In this document: in pieces, positions 36,601 to 45,278 of the stretch
How the letters are laid out: each line of letters begins with the position of its first letter
How positions within the stretch are numbered: the stretch's first letter is position 1
Source: Saprospiraceae bacterium
GTDB taxonomy: Bacteria > Bacteroidota > Bacteroidia > Chitinophagales > Saprospiraceae
Length of the DNA: 64,000 bases
NCBI GenBank assembly: GCA_016710235.1
Contig: JADJLG010000001.1
Location: 2,965,501 to 3,029,500 of the forward strand
Reading direction: 5' to 3'
Made by a program: the position numbers and the translations under genes
The notes under the pieces: generated by a model
What the model saw: the letters and a program-made list of their open reading frames with translations, nothing else
Databases searched by the model: none
What the model was told of the DNA's origin: nothing

Positions 36601-36891
36601 ACTGAAATTGACCAAAATGGACAAGGCACATCTGAACTATTTGCAGCTTATCAGGAGATGGAAATTTATCCTAATCCAGTAAGGGACAATTTTACTTTGA
36701 TCGTTCCATCACTTCCTGATGAAATTGCTCAGCTTAGTATAGTTGATTTCAAAGGTAAAGTGATCCATCAACAAAAAATTGACGCGTTAAGGTCTGACAT
36801 TTCCACTACAAAACTTGAATCTGGTATCTATCTTGCTATATTGCAAAACGGAAATACCAGAACTGTGCAAAAGATATCCATTATGCGATAA
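33685..36891 (+). CDS. Secreted zinc metalloprotease with seven PKD modules and T9SS sorting domain
   Basis: From ATG 33685 (1068 residues) a signal peptide MKNWLTIVIVFLSTWAYSQ leads a propeptide and a metalloprotease domain with HELGHNFGCTHDG. Seven PKD domains follow, strictly alternating between a type with W-x-W-x-FPGG-x-P (four copies) and a type with F-W-x-FGDG-x-x-S-x-E (three copies). Each FPGG module has one Cys (GCAP-like), each FGDG module one Cys in D/N-x-CG. The last 85 residues (MEIYPNPVRDNFTLIV, then LESGIYLAILQNG) are a type A T9SS sorting domain. An upstream ATG/TTG at 33640 would only add 15 residues before the signal peptide. Probably a cell-surface or released protease for large substrates. 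Confidence 0.92.
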   Translation: MKNWLTIVIVFLSTWAYSQTIQLKPHSFSRNDLVNKHFIDYQIFTIDIKQFQTDLSKKTDNIYNVVLQSPTERQRLTLFEYDLFTPEFDGPWHSENGVIKSPKDKSLRTFRGAVKEDLNGMASLTVANNFLMVTMQRGNDLYILEPLPNEVNPNQEDLYILYKSGDVIQSGDPVVCGSNEFKKQQEELEKNPIRARNIPCVDVEIGLACDWGYVERHRGMGGAQNFMTAIMNYCQTNWDDDFQVQISFAISGFYIPADQASDIFDRAMSIMEHLNLLIGNASSILPPHDVATGWTTDYTSGIVGLAAGIGTVCLPSEQYNICSEYSMDFGCLRQLQSHELGHNFGCTHDGGGGTGGSGTIMAPTVNCSNNWSVMSRVQVYDFVNTATCLTPCGHLEPVPVPIFNAVPTLACVPGPVQFTDMSLYTTSWNWKFPGGVPATSTSPNPLVQYPNAGVYDVELEVKNPRCSTKVVKAKYIQMDPAPIVDFEADIQSLSVGFRNTTQYGFDFFWTFGDGQSSTEFEPVHDYKAEGDYTVTLRVTGDCGVRTLTKIIEVYYFPTSDFDADTIWGCAPKQIKFFDQSSDNVIRWDWRFPGGTPNFSILKNPVITYKNKGVYDVKLFSSGKRYTASSEKKLYITIDSAPVSKFDYDVMGATLQFNSKATYPKNHFWNFGDGNTSNEENPSHSFANGIYEVIYTVDNLCGTHTSKQTIVIGDRPVAGFKVQNQFGCAPYTVDFENLSSSAATNFEWTFPGGNPSTSTLRNPQVVYPVSGKYSVSLLAYNAAYRDSLTVQDYIDVKDYPVPVFKSTVKGFAATFDNTSKFGNTYHWDFGDGKTSTEEDPVHDYGVEGEFRVILTVENECGTKTIEKTIAVYLVPKVNFASDTTAGCKPLTIHFIDKSSSDVIEWNWQFENGNPATSTEQNPIVVFDKFGTFTVKLTVKNNNGANSNTKLKYIRIIDDVYCKYKRDPQDPNGGTEIDQNGQGTSELFAAYQEMEIYPNPVRDNFTLIVPSLPDEIAQLSIVDFKGKVIHQQKIDALRSDISTTKLESGIYLAILQNGNTRTVQKISIMR

Positions 36892-36920
36892 GTTATATCC
36901 TTGTTAAACCAATTTCATCA

Positions 36921-36956
36921 AGAGAGGCAACAGATCAGTTGCCTCTCTTTTTTTTC
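36921..36956 (+). terminator. Rho-independent terminator
   Basis: agagaggcaac, a six-base loop and gttgcctctct form an 11 bp perfect stem followed by eight T, 30 bases after the protease stop. Confidence 0.92.
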
Positions 36957-37203
36957 TACGACTAAATGAGGCTGAGTAAAATTGACTTACCCAAATTTTC
37001 CAACAAATAATTCAAGCATTATCATACACCAAATCAAAGCTGCCCATTTTATCTGTTTCTCAAGAAGAGATTTTTCAAAACAAGCCAAGTAAAGCTGTTC
37101 TTGGTTCCTTCGATTTTGACTAAAATCATTGGATCAATTGCCTGTTCCCCCATTAAGTCAAATTAAAAGCTTCAACATTTTACAAATGTGAAATATACCC
37201 AGA
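36957..37203. other. Gap before a gene remnant
   Basis: AT-rich spacer; no feature seen. Together with the remnant that follows, 660 bases separate the protease from the SET operon. Confidence 0.4.
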
Positions 37204-37502
37204 TCAAATTTGATGCAATAATCCCGCACTAAATTCTTTCAACTCCATGATGCGACGAACCCAATCATATGCTATTTGGATAGTTTTGTCCAAATTTTCG
37301 TCATCATACAGGTCTATTTTGCTATTCACTCTGGTATTCTTGAGTATTCGTCCTTCACGAAGAATCTCAAATCAAAATTGGTCCAATTGCTATCAATAGC
37401 TTCTTTGACAAGCTTATAAAAGCCATGCGAGAAATGCATTTGATCGACGCTAAAAGTAAAAAAAAACATGCTTCCAGTTTGATAGTAAAGCAAGAATGTG
37501 TT
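37204..37502 (-). pseudogene. Fragment of an unknown protein with frameshift
   Basis: On the - strand a frame reads YYQTGSMFFFTFSVDQ, MHFSHGFYKLVKEAIDSNW, then NFDLRFFVKDEYSRIPE and a stop at 37326; a second frame continues SKIDLYDDENLDKTIQIAYD, WVRRIMELKEFSAGLLHQI to 37204. One base separates the two frames. No N-terminus is present. The composition is clearly protein-like. The family is not recognised. Confidence 0.5.
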
Positions 37503-37551
37503 TCAATAATTATTAGCATGTATTATTTAAAAATATATATACATTAGCGCC

Positions 37552-38049
37552 ATGAAAATGAAAAGTTCTACCCTTGGGATAGCTCATGATCAAGTTGAAC
37601 CTTTACATCTTGAGGTCTATCATAATCCTGAAAACGGATTTAGAGGGCTTATTTGTCATCAATCATTTGGAAAGGGAGAGGTGATTTCGGCCTTCTCTGC
37701 TCAGCAAGAATTGACAAAGCCAAATTATCTCACTGTTCAGATATCTGCTCAAAAGCATATTATTCTCCATCCAAATAAGTTAGAATGTGTAAACCATAGC
37801 TGTAAACCCAACTGCTTTTTTAACATTGAAACAATGACTCTCGAAGCTGTTGAAGATATTGAACCGGGTACAGAATTATTTTTCTTTTACCCTTCAACTG
37901 AATGGGACATGGAACAGTCATTTCAATGCCATTGTGGTGAAGACAATTGTATTGGGACAATAATGGGTGCAAAATATTTACCCTTATCCATTCTAAAACA
38001 ATATAATTTAAGTCCTTACATCCAAAATTGTCTTGCAGAAGGTATTTGA
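37552..38049 (+). CDS. Stand-alone SET-domain protein (predicted methyltransferase)
   Basis: The 165-residue protein is nearly all SET domain: GFRGLICHQSFGKGEVIS at residues 29-46 (SET-N), VNHSCKPN at 80-87 (SAM and pseudoknot motif), ELFFFYP at 108-114 in the place of ELTFDY, and a post-SET-like CHCGEDNCIGTIMG at 126-139 for zinc. SET enzymes methylate lysines. The missing Asp of the DY pair is a deviation, but Tyr is kept. It is the first gene of a three-gene operon with two ATP-grasp ligases, the second of which carries its own SET domain, so the target may be a ligated peptide or the ligase product rather than a histone. This is inference. Confidence 0.85.
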   Translation: MKMKSSTLGIAHDQVEPLHLEVYHNPENGFRGLICHQSFGKGEVISAFSAQQELTKPNYLTVQISAQKHIILHPNKLECVNHSCKPNCFFNIETMTLEAVEDIEPGTELFFFYPSTEWDMEQSFQCHCGEDNCIGTIMGAKYLPLSILKQYNLSPYIQNCLAEGI

Positions 38050-39133
38050 TATTCCGACTCAGAATTTACTTACTGACTATAAAGTATTCGTACTTGTCCC
38101 CGGTATCCAATCAGACGATCCAAACATCGCGTACTATTATGACTTTAGCCAAAGTTTTGAAGAGTACAGCAAAGCATTTTCAGATTTAGGAATTGACTGG
38201 GAATGGTCAGAAGTCACCATGAGCAGTTACGCGGAGACAATAGATAGGCACATTGCTAATAGTTTAAATAAAACTCCAGTATTCTTTAACCTATGTGATG
38301 GTGATGAAATCAATGGAGCTCCGGGCTTGTCTGTAATCCATTATTTAGAACAAAAACGAGTTGTATATACAGGTGCTGATAGTTCCTTTTACGAGATTAC
38401 TACTTCGAAGATTCCTATGAAACTAACATTTGACAATTGCTATATTCCTACGCCGGCTTGGGGAATAGCGGATCTTCAAAAAGCAAATTCTCAGTTCATT
38501 AATTTGGGATCACCATTGATTATTAAACCTGCTGTCTCAGGCGGCAGCATGGGAGTCGGAATAGATAATGTCGTTTACACTACTCATCAGTATGCAAACA
38601 TTGTCCATAAAATAGAATCCGGATACAGAGGATGGGATTTGAATATAGACGGCGCAATAGTTGAAAAATATGTGAAGGGTGAGGAATATACAACTATGCT
38701 GGTGGGTTCATGGGATGATCCGGAGAAGATAGTTTACTTTGATGCCGTACACAGAAAATTTCATTCATCTTTAAAAGACGATCAAAAGTTTCTCTCTTTT
38801 GATAGGCTTTGGGAAATTTATGAAAATGAACCCTCAATGCCAAATTCAGAATTCTTTTTCGAGTACAAACCCGTAGATCCAGAGCTCAACGAACAACTCA
38901 AAGAGATCAGTATTAAAGCTTATAAAGCTTTGAAAGGCAAGTCTTACACAAGAATTGATATTCGGCAAGACCAGGAAACCAAGCAGCTTTACGTACTAGA
39001 AGCAAATGCTCAGTGTGGTCTTAGTGAAGATGAAAACTACACTTCAATTGGAGCAATATTAAGGGTCTCAAAAAAAACTTTTGCTGAATTAATTTTAATG
39101 ATCATCTTTGACGCTATAAAAGGACATTTGTAA
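38033..39133 (+). CDS. ATP-grasp ligase, D-Ala-D-Ala ligase-like
   Basis: The 366-residue protein has the ATP-grasp fold: N-terminal domain (VFVLVPGIQSDDPN, then NLCDGDEINGAPG), the ATP lysine in LIIKPAVSGGSMGVGI and metal ligands in TRIDIRQDQ and VLEANAQCG. No ATG exists near the conserved start, so a TTG at 38033, overlapping the SET gene by 17 bases, is the best start and implies coupled translation. D-Ala-D-Ala ligases proper usually have a C-terminal EVNTLPG; here it is EANAQCG, so the substrate is probably different. Likely an amino-acid or peptide ligase working with the SET proteins. Confidence 0.83.
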   Translation: MQKVFDIPTQNLLTDYKVFVLVPGIQSDDPNIAYYYDFSQSFEEYSKAFSDLGIDWEWSEVTMSSYAETIDRHIANSLNKTPVFFNLCDGDEINGAPGLSVIHYLEQKRVVYTGADSSFYEITTSKIPMKLTFDNCYIPTPAWGIADLQKANSQFINLGSPLIIKPAVSGGSMGVGIDNVVYTTHQYANIVHKIESGYRGWDLNIDGAIVEKYVKGEEYTTMLVGSWDDPEKIVYFDAVHRKFHSSLKDDQKFLSFDRLWEIYENEPSMPNSEFFFEYKPVDPELNEQLKEISIKAYKALKGKSYTRIDIRQDQETKQLYVLEANAQCGLSEDENYTSIGAILRVSKKTFAELILMIIFDAIKGHL

Positions 39134-39140
39134 TTCTAAA

Positions 39141-40568
39141 ATGAAAATTTGTGTCTTACAAGCCGATTACTCCAGTTGTAATCATGATTATAAATACTAT
39201 GACCCTCCTAGAGATTTAAATCAATGGTTGGACGGACATCAGGTAGAATATATCTTTCTACATAAACTTACCACATACAAACAACTTGCAGAGTTAAAGT
39301 CAAAAGAGTTTGACATTTTCATCAACCTGTGCGAAGGGTATCTAGAGTGGGAAGTTCCATCCTTGGATGTAATTTACTTTTTAGAACTCCTCCAATTACC
39401 ATATACAGGCCCCACAGTGGATCTATATGACCCACCAAAACAGCTAATGAAGTACGTCGCATATTGTAACAATGTACTTTCTCCACAATATGCATTAATC
39501 AAAAATGTTGATCAATTAGAAGATAATATTTCACATCTTCAATTTCCACTTTTTGTAAAACCTGCCAAAGCAGGAGACAGCTTAGGAATTGATGAAAAAT
39601 CTTTGTGTACAAATATTAATGAATTGCAATCCAAATGTTGCAGTTTATTAGATGAGTTTTCTGAAATTTTAGTTGAAGAGTACATTGATGGCAGGGAAGT
39701 AACTGTATTGGTTGCAGCCGGAATTGGAGAGTCCCAAGCGAGTATTGCTTTTCAACCAATAGAATATGTATTTCCAAAAAAGCATCGTTTCAAAACATAC
39801 TCACTGAAAACAAATGAACTTCATGCTGATGCGAATATACCCTTCATAGAAGAGCCTGCCTGCTCTCAAATAAAACATGCAGCTATCAATATTTTTGACG
39901 GATTTGAAGGGTATGGATATGCACGACTTGATTTCAGAATAAACAAGAGTGGCAGGATTTATTTTTTGGAAATCAATTTTACTTGCAGTGTTTTCTATCC
40001 TCTTGGACTGGAAGGGTCAGCTGACCATATCCTAAAGCATACACCTGATGGCCATCAAATATTTCTGAATCAAATCATTGCAGAAGGAATTTACAGACAT
40101 AAAGGAAAATTTAAACTCTATGAAATCAAACCAATTCAAATCATGGGTTATGGAATTTTTGCAAGGAATGATATCAAAAAAGATACAATAGTTTTTCCCG
40201 GTGAGGAGCGCAGTTACAGATTGGTATCCAAGAATTATGTCGAGAAGCATTGGGACGAAAAAAGGAAAACTGCATTTAAACATTATGCATATCCAGTGAG
40301 CCAAGACGTGTATATCGTCTGGGACAGAAACCCAACAGATTGGGCTCCACAAAATCATAGTTGCGAACCAAACACTGCTTATAACGGTCTGAATGTAATA
40401 GCGATTAGAAATATTGCATCAGGAGAAGAACTAACATTGGATTATGCTTCACTAATAGATGAAACGGCTGCGTCCTTTGAATGCAAATGTGGCAGTAAAA
40501 ATTGCAGAAAACAAATCTATGGAACCCGAAAGTTATTTGGCAATAGTAGTCAAGGGTTTGAAAATTGA
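39141..40568 (+). CDS. ATP-grasp ligase fused to a C-terminal SET domain
   Basis: Residues 1-310 are a second D-Ala-D-Ala-ligase-like ATP-grasp unit: INLCEGYLEWEVPSLDVI, LPYTGPTVDLYDPPK, the lysine in FVKPAKAGDSLGI, the EEYIDGREVTVLV strand and metal ligands in YARLDFRINKSG and FLEINFTCS. Residues about 335-460 are a SET domain: MGYGIFARNDIKKDT, NHSCEPN at 405-411, LTLDYAS and the post-SET CKCGSKNCRKQIYGTRKL. Seven bases separate it from the previous gene. Joining ligase and methyltransferase on one chain is strong evidence that the two reactions act on the same product. No carrier or precursor peptide gene is visible in the operon. Confidence 0.87.
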   Translation: MKICVLQADYSSCNHDYKYYDPPRDLNQWLDGHQVEYIFLHKLTTYKQLAELKSKEFDIFINLCEGYLEWEVPSLDVIYFLELLQLPYTGPTVDLYDPPKQLMKYVAYCNNVLSPQYALIKNVDQLEDNISHLQFPLFVKPAKAGDSLGIDEKSLCTNINELQSKCCSLLDEFSEILVEEYIDGREVTVLVAAGIGESQASIAFQPIEYVFPKKHRFKTYSLKTNELHADANIPFIEEPACSQIKHAAINIFDGFEGYGYARLDFRINKSGRIYFLEINFTCSVFYPLGLEGSADHILKHTPDGHQIFLNQIIAEGIYRHKGKFKLYEIKPIQIMGYGIFARNDIKKDTIVFPGEERSYRLVSKNYVEKHWDEKRKTAFKHYAYPVSQDVYIVWDRNPTDWAPQNHSCEPNTAYNGLNVIAIRNIASGEELTLDYASLIDETAASFECKCGSKNCRKQIYGTRKLFGNSSQGFEN

Positions 40569-40587
40569 GTAAAGATTTTTATATCGA

Positions 40588-42192
40588 TTATTGTTGTCGG
40601 ACAGTTTGATAAACTTCACACAGCTTTAAAATATTTAAGCTGTTTGGTTTCAATCCATGAATTGTAGATGAAGCAAACCACGCGGTTTGGTCGTAGAAAA
40701 GAAAAATTACCGGTGATTCACTAATTAAAATACTATCCATCTTTCTATACATATCCATTCTTCTTTGATAATCTGTTTCAGTAACCGCATTATCATACAA
40801 TGCATCGAAATTTATAGAAGAAAATCTCGTATAGTTTGGGGGTGCTGGATTTTTACTGTAGAATGGTGCGAAAAAATTTTCCTCATCCGGATAATCTGCA
40901 ACCCATGAAGCACGGAAAACAGGGACTCCCCCTACCCTCATTTGTTCTCTGAGAGCTGATGTCTCCATCAATTCAATAGCACACTTTACTCCGATTTTTT
41001 GCCATTCTCCTGCAACGAATTGAATGATATCCAGATAGTCTTTATTGGTATAAATTTTAATTTCCGCGCCATGCTGCAGTCCAAAATACCCAGCAGAATC
41101 CAAAAGTGCCTTCGCCTTTTTCGGATTGTATTCGTAGCCTGAAATTAAATGCATGTCATTAGAAGCCATACCTTGAGGGACAAAGCCTTGCACGGCTGGA
41201 GTACCAATACCATGTCTTAATACTTTTATGAGTTGGGCTCGATCGATAGCAAAATTCAATGCTTGTCGTACAAGCCTGTTCTGAAGGCAATGGTCCGGCG
41301 GGAGTACCGTCCTGTTGATTCCTATATACTCTGTATTCAGAAAATTATTTTTATAGAAGGAGATAGATCTCCGTTTAGATCTTTTCAAATCTCCGTTTTC
41401 ATCAAGGATATCACTTGCAAACCCTGAATGGATTCCGGAAAAAAAATCTATTTTCCCCTTTGAAAATTCCAGGTACGCCGAGGTCCTATCCTCAATAAAA
41501 CTGATTCTGATTCCCTTCAACTTTGGAAGACCTTTGAGGTAAAAGTTTTCATTTTTTTTAAAAAACATTCCTTGCTTGCCCAACCATTTTTGCAATTGGA
41601 ATGGTCCTGTCCCTACAGGATGTTCCGAAACAAAGCGTGATGTGTATTTTTGAAATTCTTCCGGTACAATACTACAGTAATGCATGGTAAGCATCTGCAT
41701 TATTGGAGAAAAAGGCTGCTTTAAATGAAGGATAAAAATAGTATCTGAGGCTGCTTCAAATGGCATACTGTCTCTTAGCTTGCCAGCAAATACCCAACTT
41801 CCGGGGGTTGCCAGATTTTTGTCCATTAATCTAGAAAATGAATACTTTACATCTCTTGCAGTCAAAAGTCTAGTAGATTGCGGCTTAAATATGGTGTCAT
41901 CTTGAAAGTAAATATCATTTCTCAAATGAAACTGATAGGTCAGACCCTGATCTAATATCTCCCAAGAGCTTGCAATCTCCGGAACAAGCTTCATTGAGTC
42001 ATCCAAATCCAATAATTGATTGTACACATGCTCAATAGCCCACATATGGTTCAATGACTTCGCAAATGCAGGATCCAATGATGTTATAGGTGTTTGTTGA
42101 TTATAGTGAAAAACCTCTTCGGAGTCTGCATCTGGCCTGAAGCAGCCGAAATGTAATATTGCAAGAATCACATAAGCAAAAATTCTCCTCAA
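40588..42192 (-). CDS. Peptide/nickel ABC-type substrate-binding lipoprotein
   Basis: The 534-residue protein is a family 5 solute-binding protein (DppA/OppA type). A lipobox-like ILHFGC at about residues 17-21 follows the hydrophobic N-terminus, so it is probably an anchored lipoprotein. Family marks are TPITSLDPAFAKSLNHMW, WEILDQGLTYQFHLR, VGTGPFQL and AQLIKVLRHGIGTPAVQGFV. No permease or ATPase genes are adjacent. It is convergent with the SET/ATP-grasp operon (20 bases apart), so a shared role is not shown. Confidence 0.87.
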   Translation of the reverse strand: MRRIFAYVILAILHFGCFRPDADSEEVFHYNQQTPITSLDPAFAKSLNHMWAIEHVYNQLLDLDDSMKLVPEIASSWEILDQGLTYQFHLRNDIYFQDDTIFKPQSTRLLTARDVKYSFSRLMDKNLATPGSWVFAGKLRDSMPFEAASDTIFILHLKQPFSPIMQMLTMHYCSIVPEEFQKYTSRFVSEHPVGTGPFQLQKWLGKQGMFFKKNENFYLKGLPKLKGIRISFIEDRTSAYLEFSKGKIDFFSGIHSGFASDILDENGDLKRSKRRSISFYKNNFLNTEYIGINRTVLPPDHCLQNRLVRQALNFAIDRAQLIKVLRHGIGTPAVQGFVPQGMASNDMHLISGYEYNPKKAKALLDSAGYFGLQHGAEIKIYTNKDYLDIIQFVAGEWQKIGVKCAIELMETSALREQMRVGGVPVFRASWVADYPDEENFFAPFYSKNPAPPNYTRFSSINFDALYDNAVTETDYQRRMDMYRKMDSILISESPVIFLFYDQTAWFASSTIHGLKPNSLNILKLCEVYQTVRQQ

Positions 42193-42356
42193 GCTTTACT
42201 TTTATTAAGGCTGCAATTTAAGAAATTCCAAATCTTTTACTTTCGAAGCTTGGTTGAATTGTCAAAACTTCCTGGTAAACAATAGTCAACTTCTTCTGGG
42301 AATAAGGATATCTATGGAATATTGGAACTTATTTTACAAGCTCAACAAATTATTCT

Positions 42357-45258
42357 TTATTCTTTGATTACGGCTTTAAATTCAATGTATTCCTTGTTAC
42401 TACATTCAAGGTAGTAGAGACCAGGTACCAAATGAGAAACATCTATCCAAAACAAATCGCTGTTCAACTGTCTCGCATTTACTTCAAATTTCCGACCGTC
42501 AGAAGTGATCATTTTAAATTGAATTTTTGAAAAATCCGGATTTGAACATTCAATGACAAGTGTGGCATGAACTGGATTAGGTTTACAGATAAATTGATTA
42601 GATTTAATTGATGGATCCTCCTCAGCAAGAACATCGCATTGAATGGTTCCTGAACGCAACTCACCACAGCCAAAGGAATCAACCATCTGTATTGAATATT
42701 GATCATGATTTTTCAACGTATCTCCAGGTTGGTTACCAATGTAATAAATGCCACCAACTTTTGACTCTGCATGCACGTTTAATCGAGCCAATCCGCTATT
42801 ATTGCCCGCCAGATCTTTCAAGCAATCATAATCCACAATTAGTTGCGGTTTTGCATAGGCACAAGAATCAAAATCACAGTCGATCACGCCTTTGATTTGG
42901 CTGACACATCCTGCAGCATCTTTCACATCAATTACATAGGCTGTTCCTTGATCAAGATATATATTCATCGGTGTTTGTTGAACTGTAAAACCTCCAAGAT
43001 CTCCGGACACCTGAGGCGTCAAACGCGCTTGAAACAATGTGTCGATACATTCTACGCTTACCTCGACTTTAAGGTTTGATTGAGAACAATCAAAAGGAGG
43101 ACAATTCACTTTTCCTTCTTCTACGACATAGCAGGAGTCACTATCAATAATGATGATTTTATAATTCTCGCCATGTTTAAGTTGAGTACCATCTGGAGTG
43201 CCATATAAGTAATAAGCGCCGGAGCCTCCGAATCCCGAAATATGAAGGATCACATTTCCTGTTTGCCTTCCAATGCTATCTTTTATACATTCTGTGGTGA
43301 GTTGAATGTCTAAATTTGAATTTTTGCATTTTGCAGATAAGCTCCCACAATCTACAGTTAATTGCGAAAAAGCTCGACAAGACTTTGCATCTTCAACAAA
43401 AGCTTCAATCTTTTGTCCTGGAAAAAAGATTTCATCCTCAGTAGGTCCATAATAATGATGCATACCAGATCCACCCTTGGAAATATGCTTTACTTTCGCC
43501 AACACACCATAAATACAATCAGGAATTAGTTCTAAACTTAGCGCTGAATATGGAGTAGTGGCAGAAGGTTCTTTTATTGAGATACAAAAATTTCCCCCAC
43601 TATTTTTTACAAGGGAATTGTCGGGCATGATTTGTAAAAAATAAGTCAGCCCAGAAGTCAATTGGTCGATTAATATTGGTCCTCGCATGGATCGATATTT
43701 GAGCCACATTGTAGTTCAACCATAGCATTGCATGCTCCGCCGAAAACTGCATATTGAACCATGATATCTGCTTCAAGGTCTAATAAAATCGCCCGATCAC
43801 TGCCAGCAACAAACTTAAACCATACATCAGGACCTTGATAAACAGTACAAGAAGATTTCACTGTCGAATTTGAAGCATTCACCAAAGTATAACTTGCACA
43901 TGGAGCATTTAAAGATAAAGGCAAGGAACTGACACAATCATCATTTGATGTTTGTGAAGGATCGAGTTCATTGACCTGCACACATTGTGCACCTTCTATA
44001 GTTGAGAAGTAACCAGAAATCTGAATAATGTATTCTTGCCCGATTTTGGGTTTTTAAGTAGATATTGCCCTTCTAAATCTTCTACACCAATTTCTGTCAT
44101 AGTATTACAGTTTCCTGTGAATACACTAATCACAGCTGCATAGTCAGAGCGCGAAGTAATCTGTAAAGGTTTTGTAGAAGAGGGTTTAATACTAAACCAC
44201 ACGTCAGACCTTGACCTCAAATTGTATGACGGAGCCGGCCCATTCCAGTCAGCATTCACATTATTTGTTTTACTGCAGGGATCATTAATATCAATCCAAA
44301 TCCGTGATTCACATTTATCGTTTGCCGGTTTGCTCTGTGGTAACGCACCTTTGCTTATTTTCAGACAATGAGTTCCTGATGCAAAACCAAATGTGTTTAA
44401 TGCTACACTGAGTACTATAAAATACGTTTTTCCAGCCTCAACTTCAATTTCTAATTTTTCACCTGTAAATCCAAACTCATCAAGATTTTGACAATTTTTT
44501 TTCTGCAGGTTCTGGCAAGAGCTGCCTTCCCATATTTCAATAGTGCTATTGTAACTGGCGTTATCAATCACGTGCACCGTTCCTGTAAAATCAGGAGTAA
44601 ACTTATAATAAACTGGCCTATTGACTGAAAGACCACAAGTACTATTTAAGGCAGTAGATGAGGAGAAATAATCAGATCCCAATTGACATGGTTGATCTAC
44701 TTTTAATTCTATCGCATTATCACAACTGAGATTTGTTCTCTCGATCATAATATCATCCATAATTAAAATAGCACCATAATCATTCGATGTGCTTTCATAA
44801 TCAAAAACTATTTTGAAAGGTGTACCATCACGCAGTATAGGCAATGTAATAGAGAACACGCTCATCTCCTTCACATCAGTTGTAAATACTTTTAATAACA
44901 CATTACCTTGTGCGGACACCATATTGATCGTAAATACTGAGCTAGTTGCTTTTTTGAATTTCATCAACATACTCAATCCCATACCCTTGGCAAAAATATA
45001 ATCTGAAGTGTAGATTGCAAATTTTCTTCTGGAATTATCATCACGATCCTCTTGAATGTAGTTTATACCACAATCTTTCCCCTTCTGAATAATTGCTTCG
45101 TCATGTTGACTTATTTTAAACTGATAATTTCCAATTAGTTTTTTACTTTCCCAACTGGATGGAATTGCACAAGTATTGAAATTCTCTAGTACGGACTGAC
45201 CTGCAGAACTAACTATACAGATTGTTGCCCATGCAATAATTATAATGAATTTTTTCAT
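42357..45258 (-). pseudogene. Large exported surface protein, split by two frameshifts
   Basis: Three successive frames are one gene of about 967 residues. The start (45258) has signal peptide MKKFIIIIAWATICIVSSAGQ and beta-sandwich repeats with PVYYKFTPDFTGTV and DVWFSIKPS-type motifs. At 44044-44047 (four T) a missing base ends the first frame; restoring it continues GQEYIIQISGYFSTIEGAQC. At about 43678-43682 another missing base separates the second and third frames (restored: DPCEGPILIDQL). The third part has Cys-rich repeats and ends in a T9SS-like domain (NQFICKPNPVHATLVIEC, then LVPGLYYLEC). It is downstream of the DUF1501/DUF1800 genes on the same strand, as expected for one surface operon. 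Confidence 0.8.
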
Positions 45259-45278
45259 TGATTCAGATTTTTGAGGGC

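Noticed and set aside
38033..39133. Calling the first ATP-grasp gene D-Ala-D-Ala ligase (ddl)
   Set aside because: The substrate-loop and metal-site end differ from true Ddl, and the operon context with SET domains argues for another product.
40588..42192. Treating the peptide-binding lipoprotein as part of the SET/ATP-grasp system
   Set aside because: It is on the other strand, convergent, and such proteins are common; neighbourhood alone is too weak.
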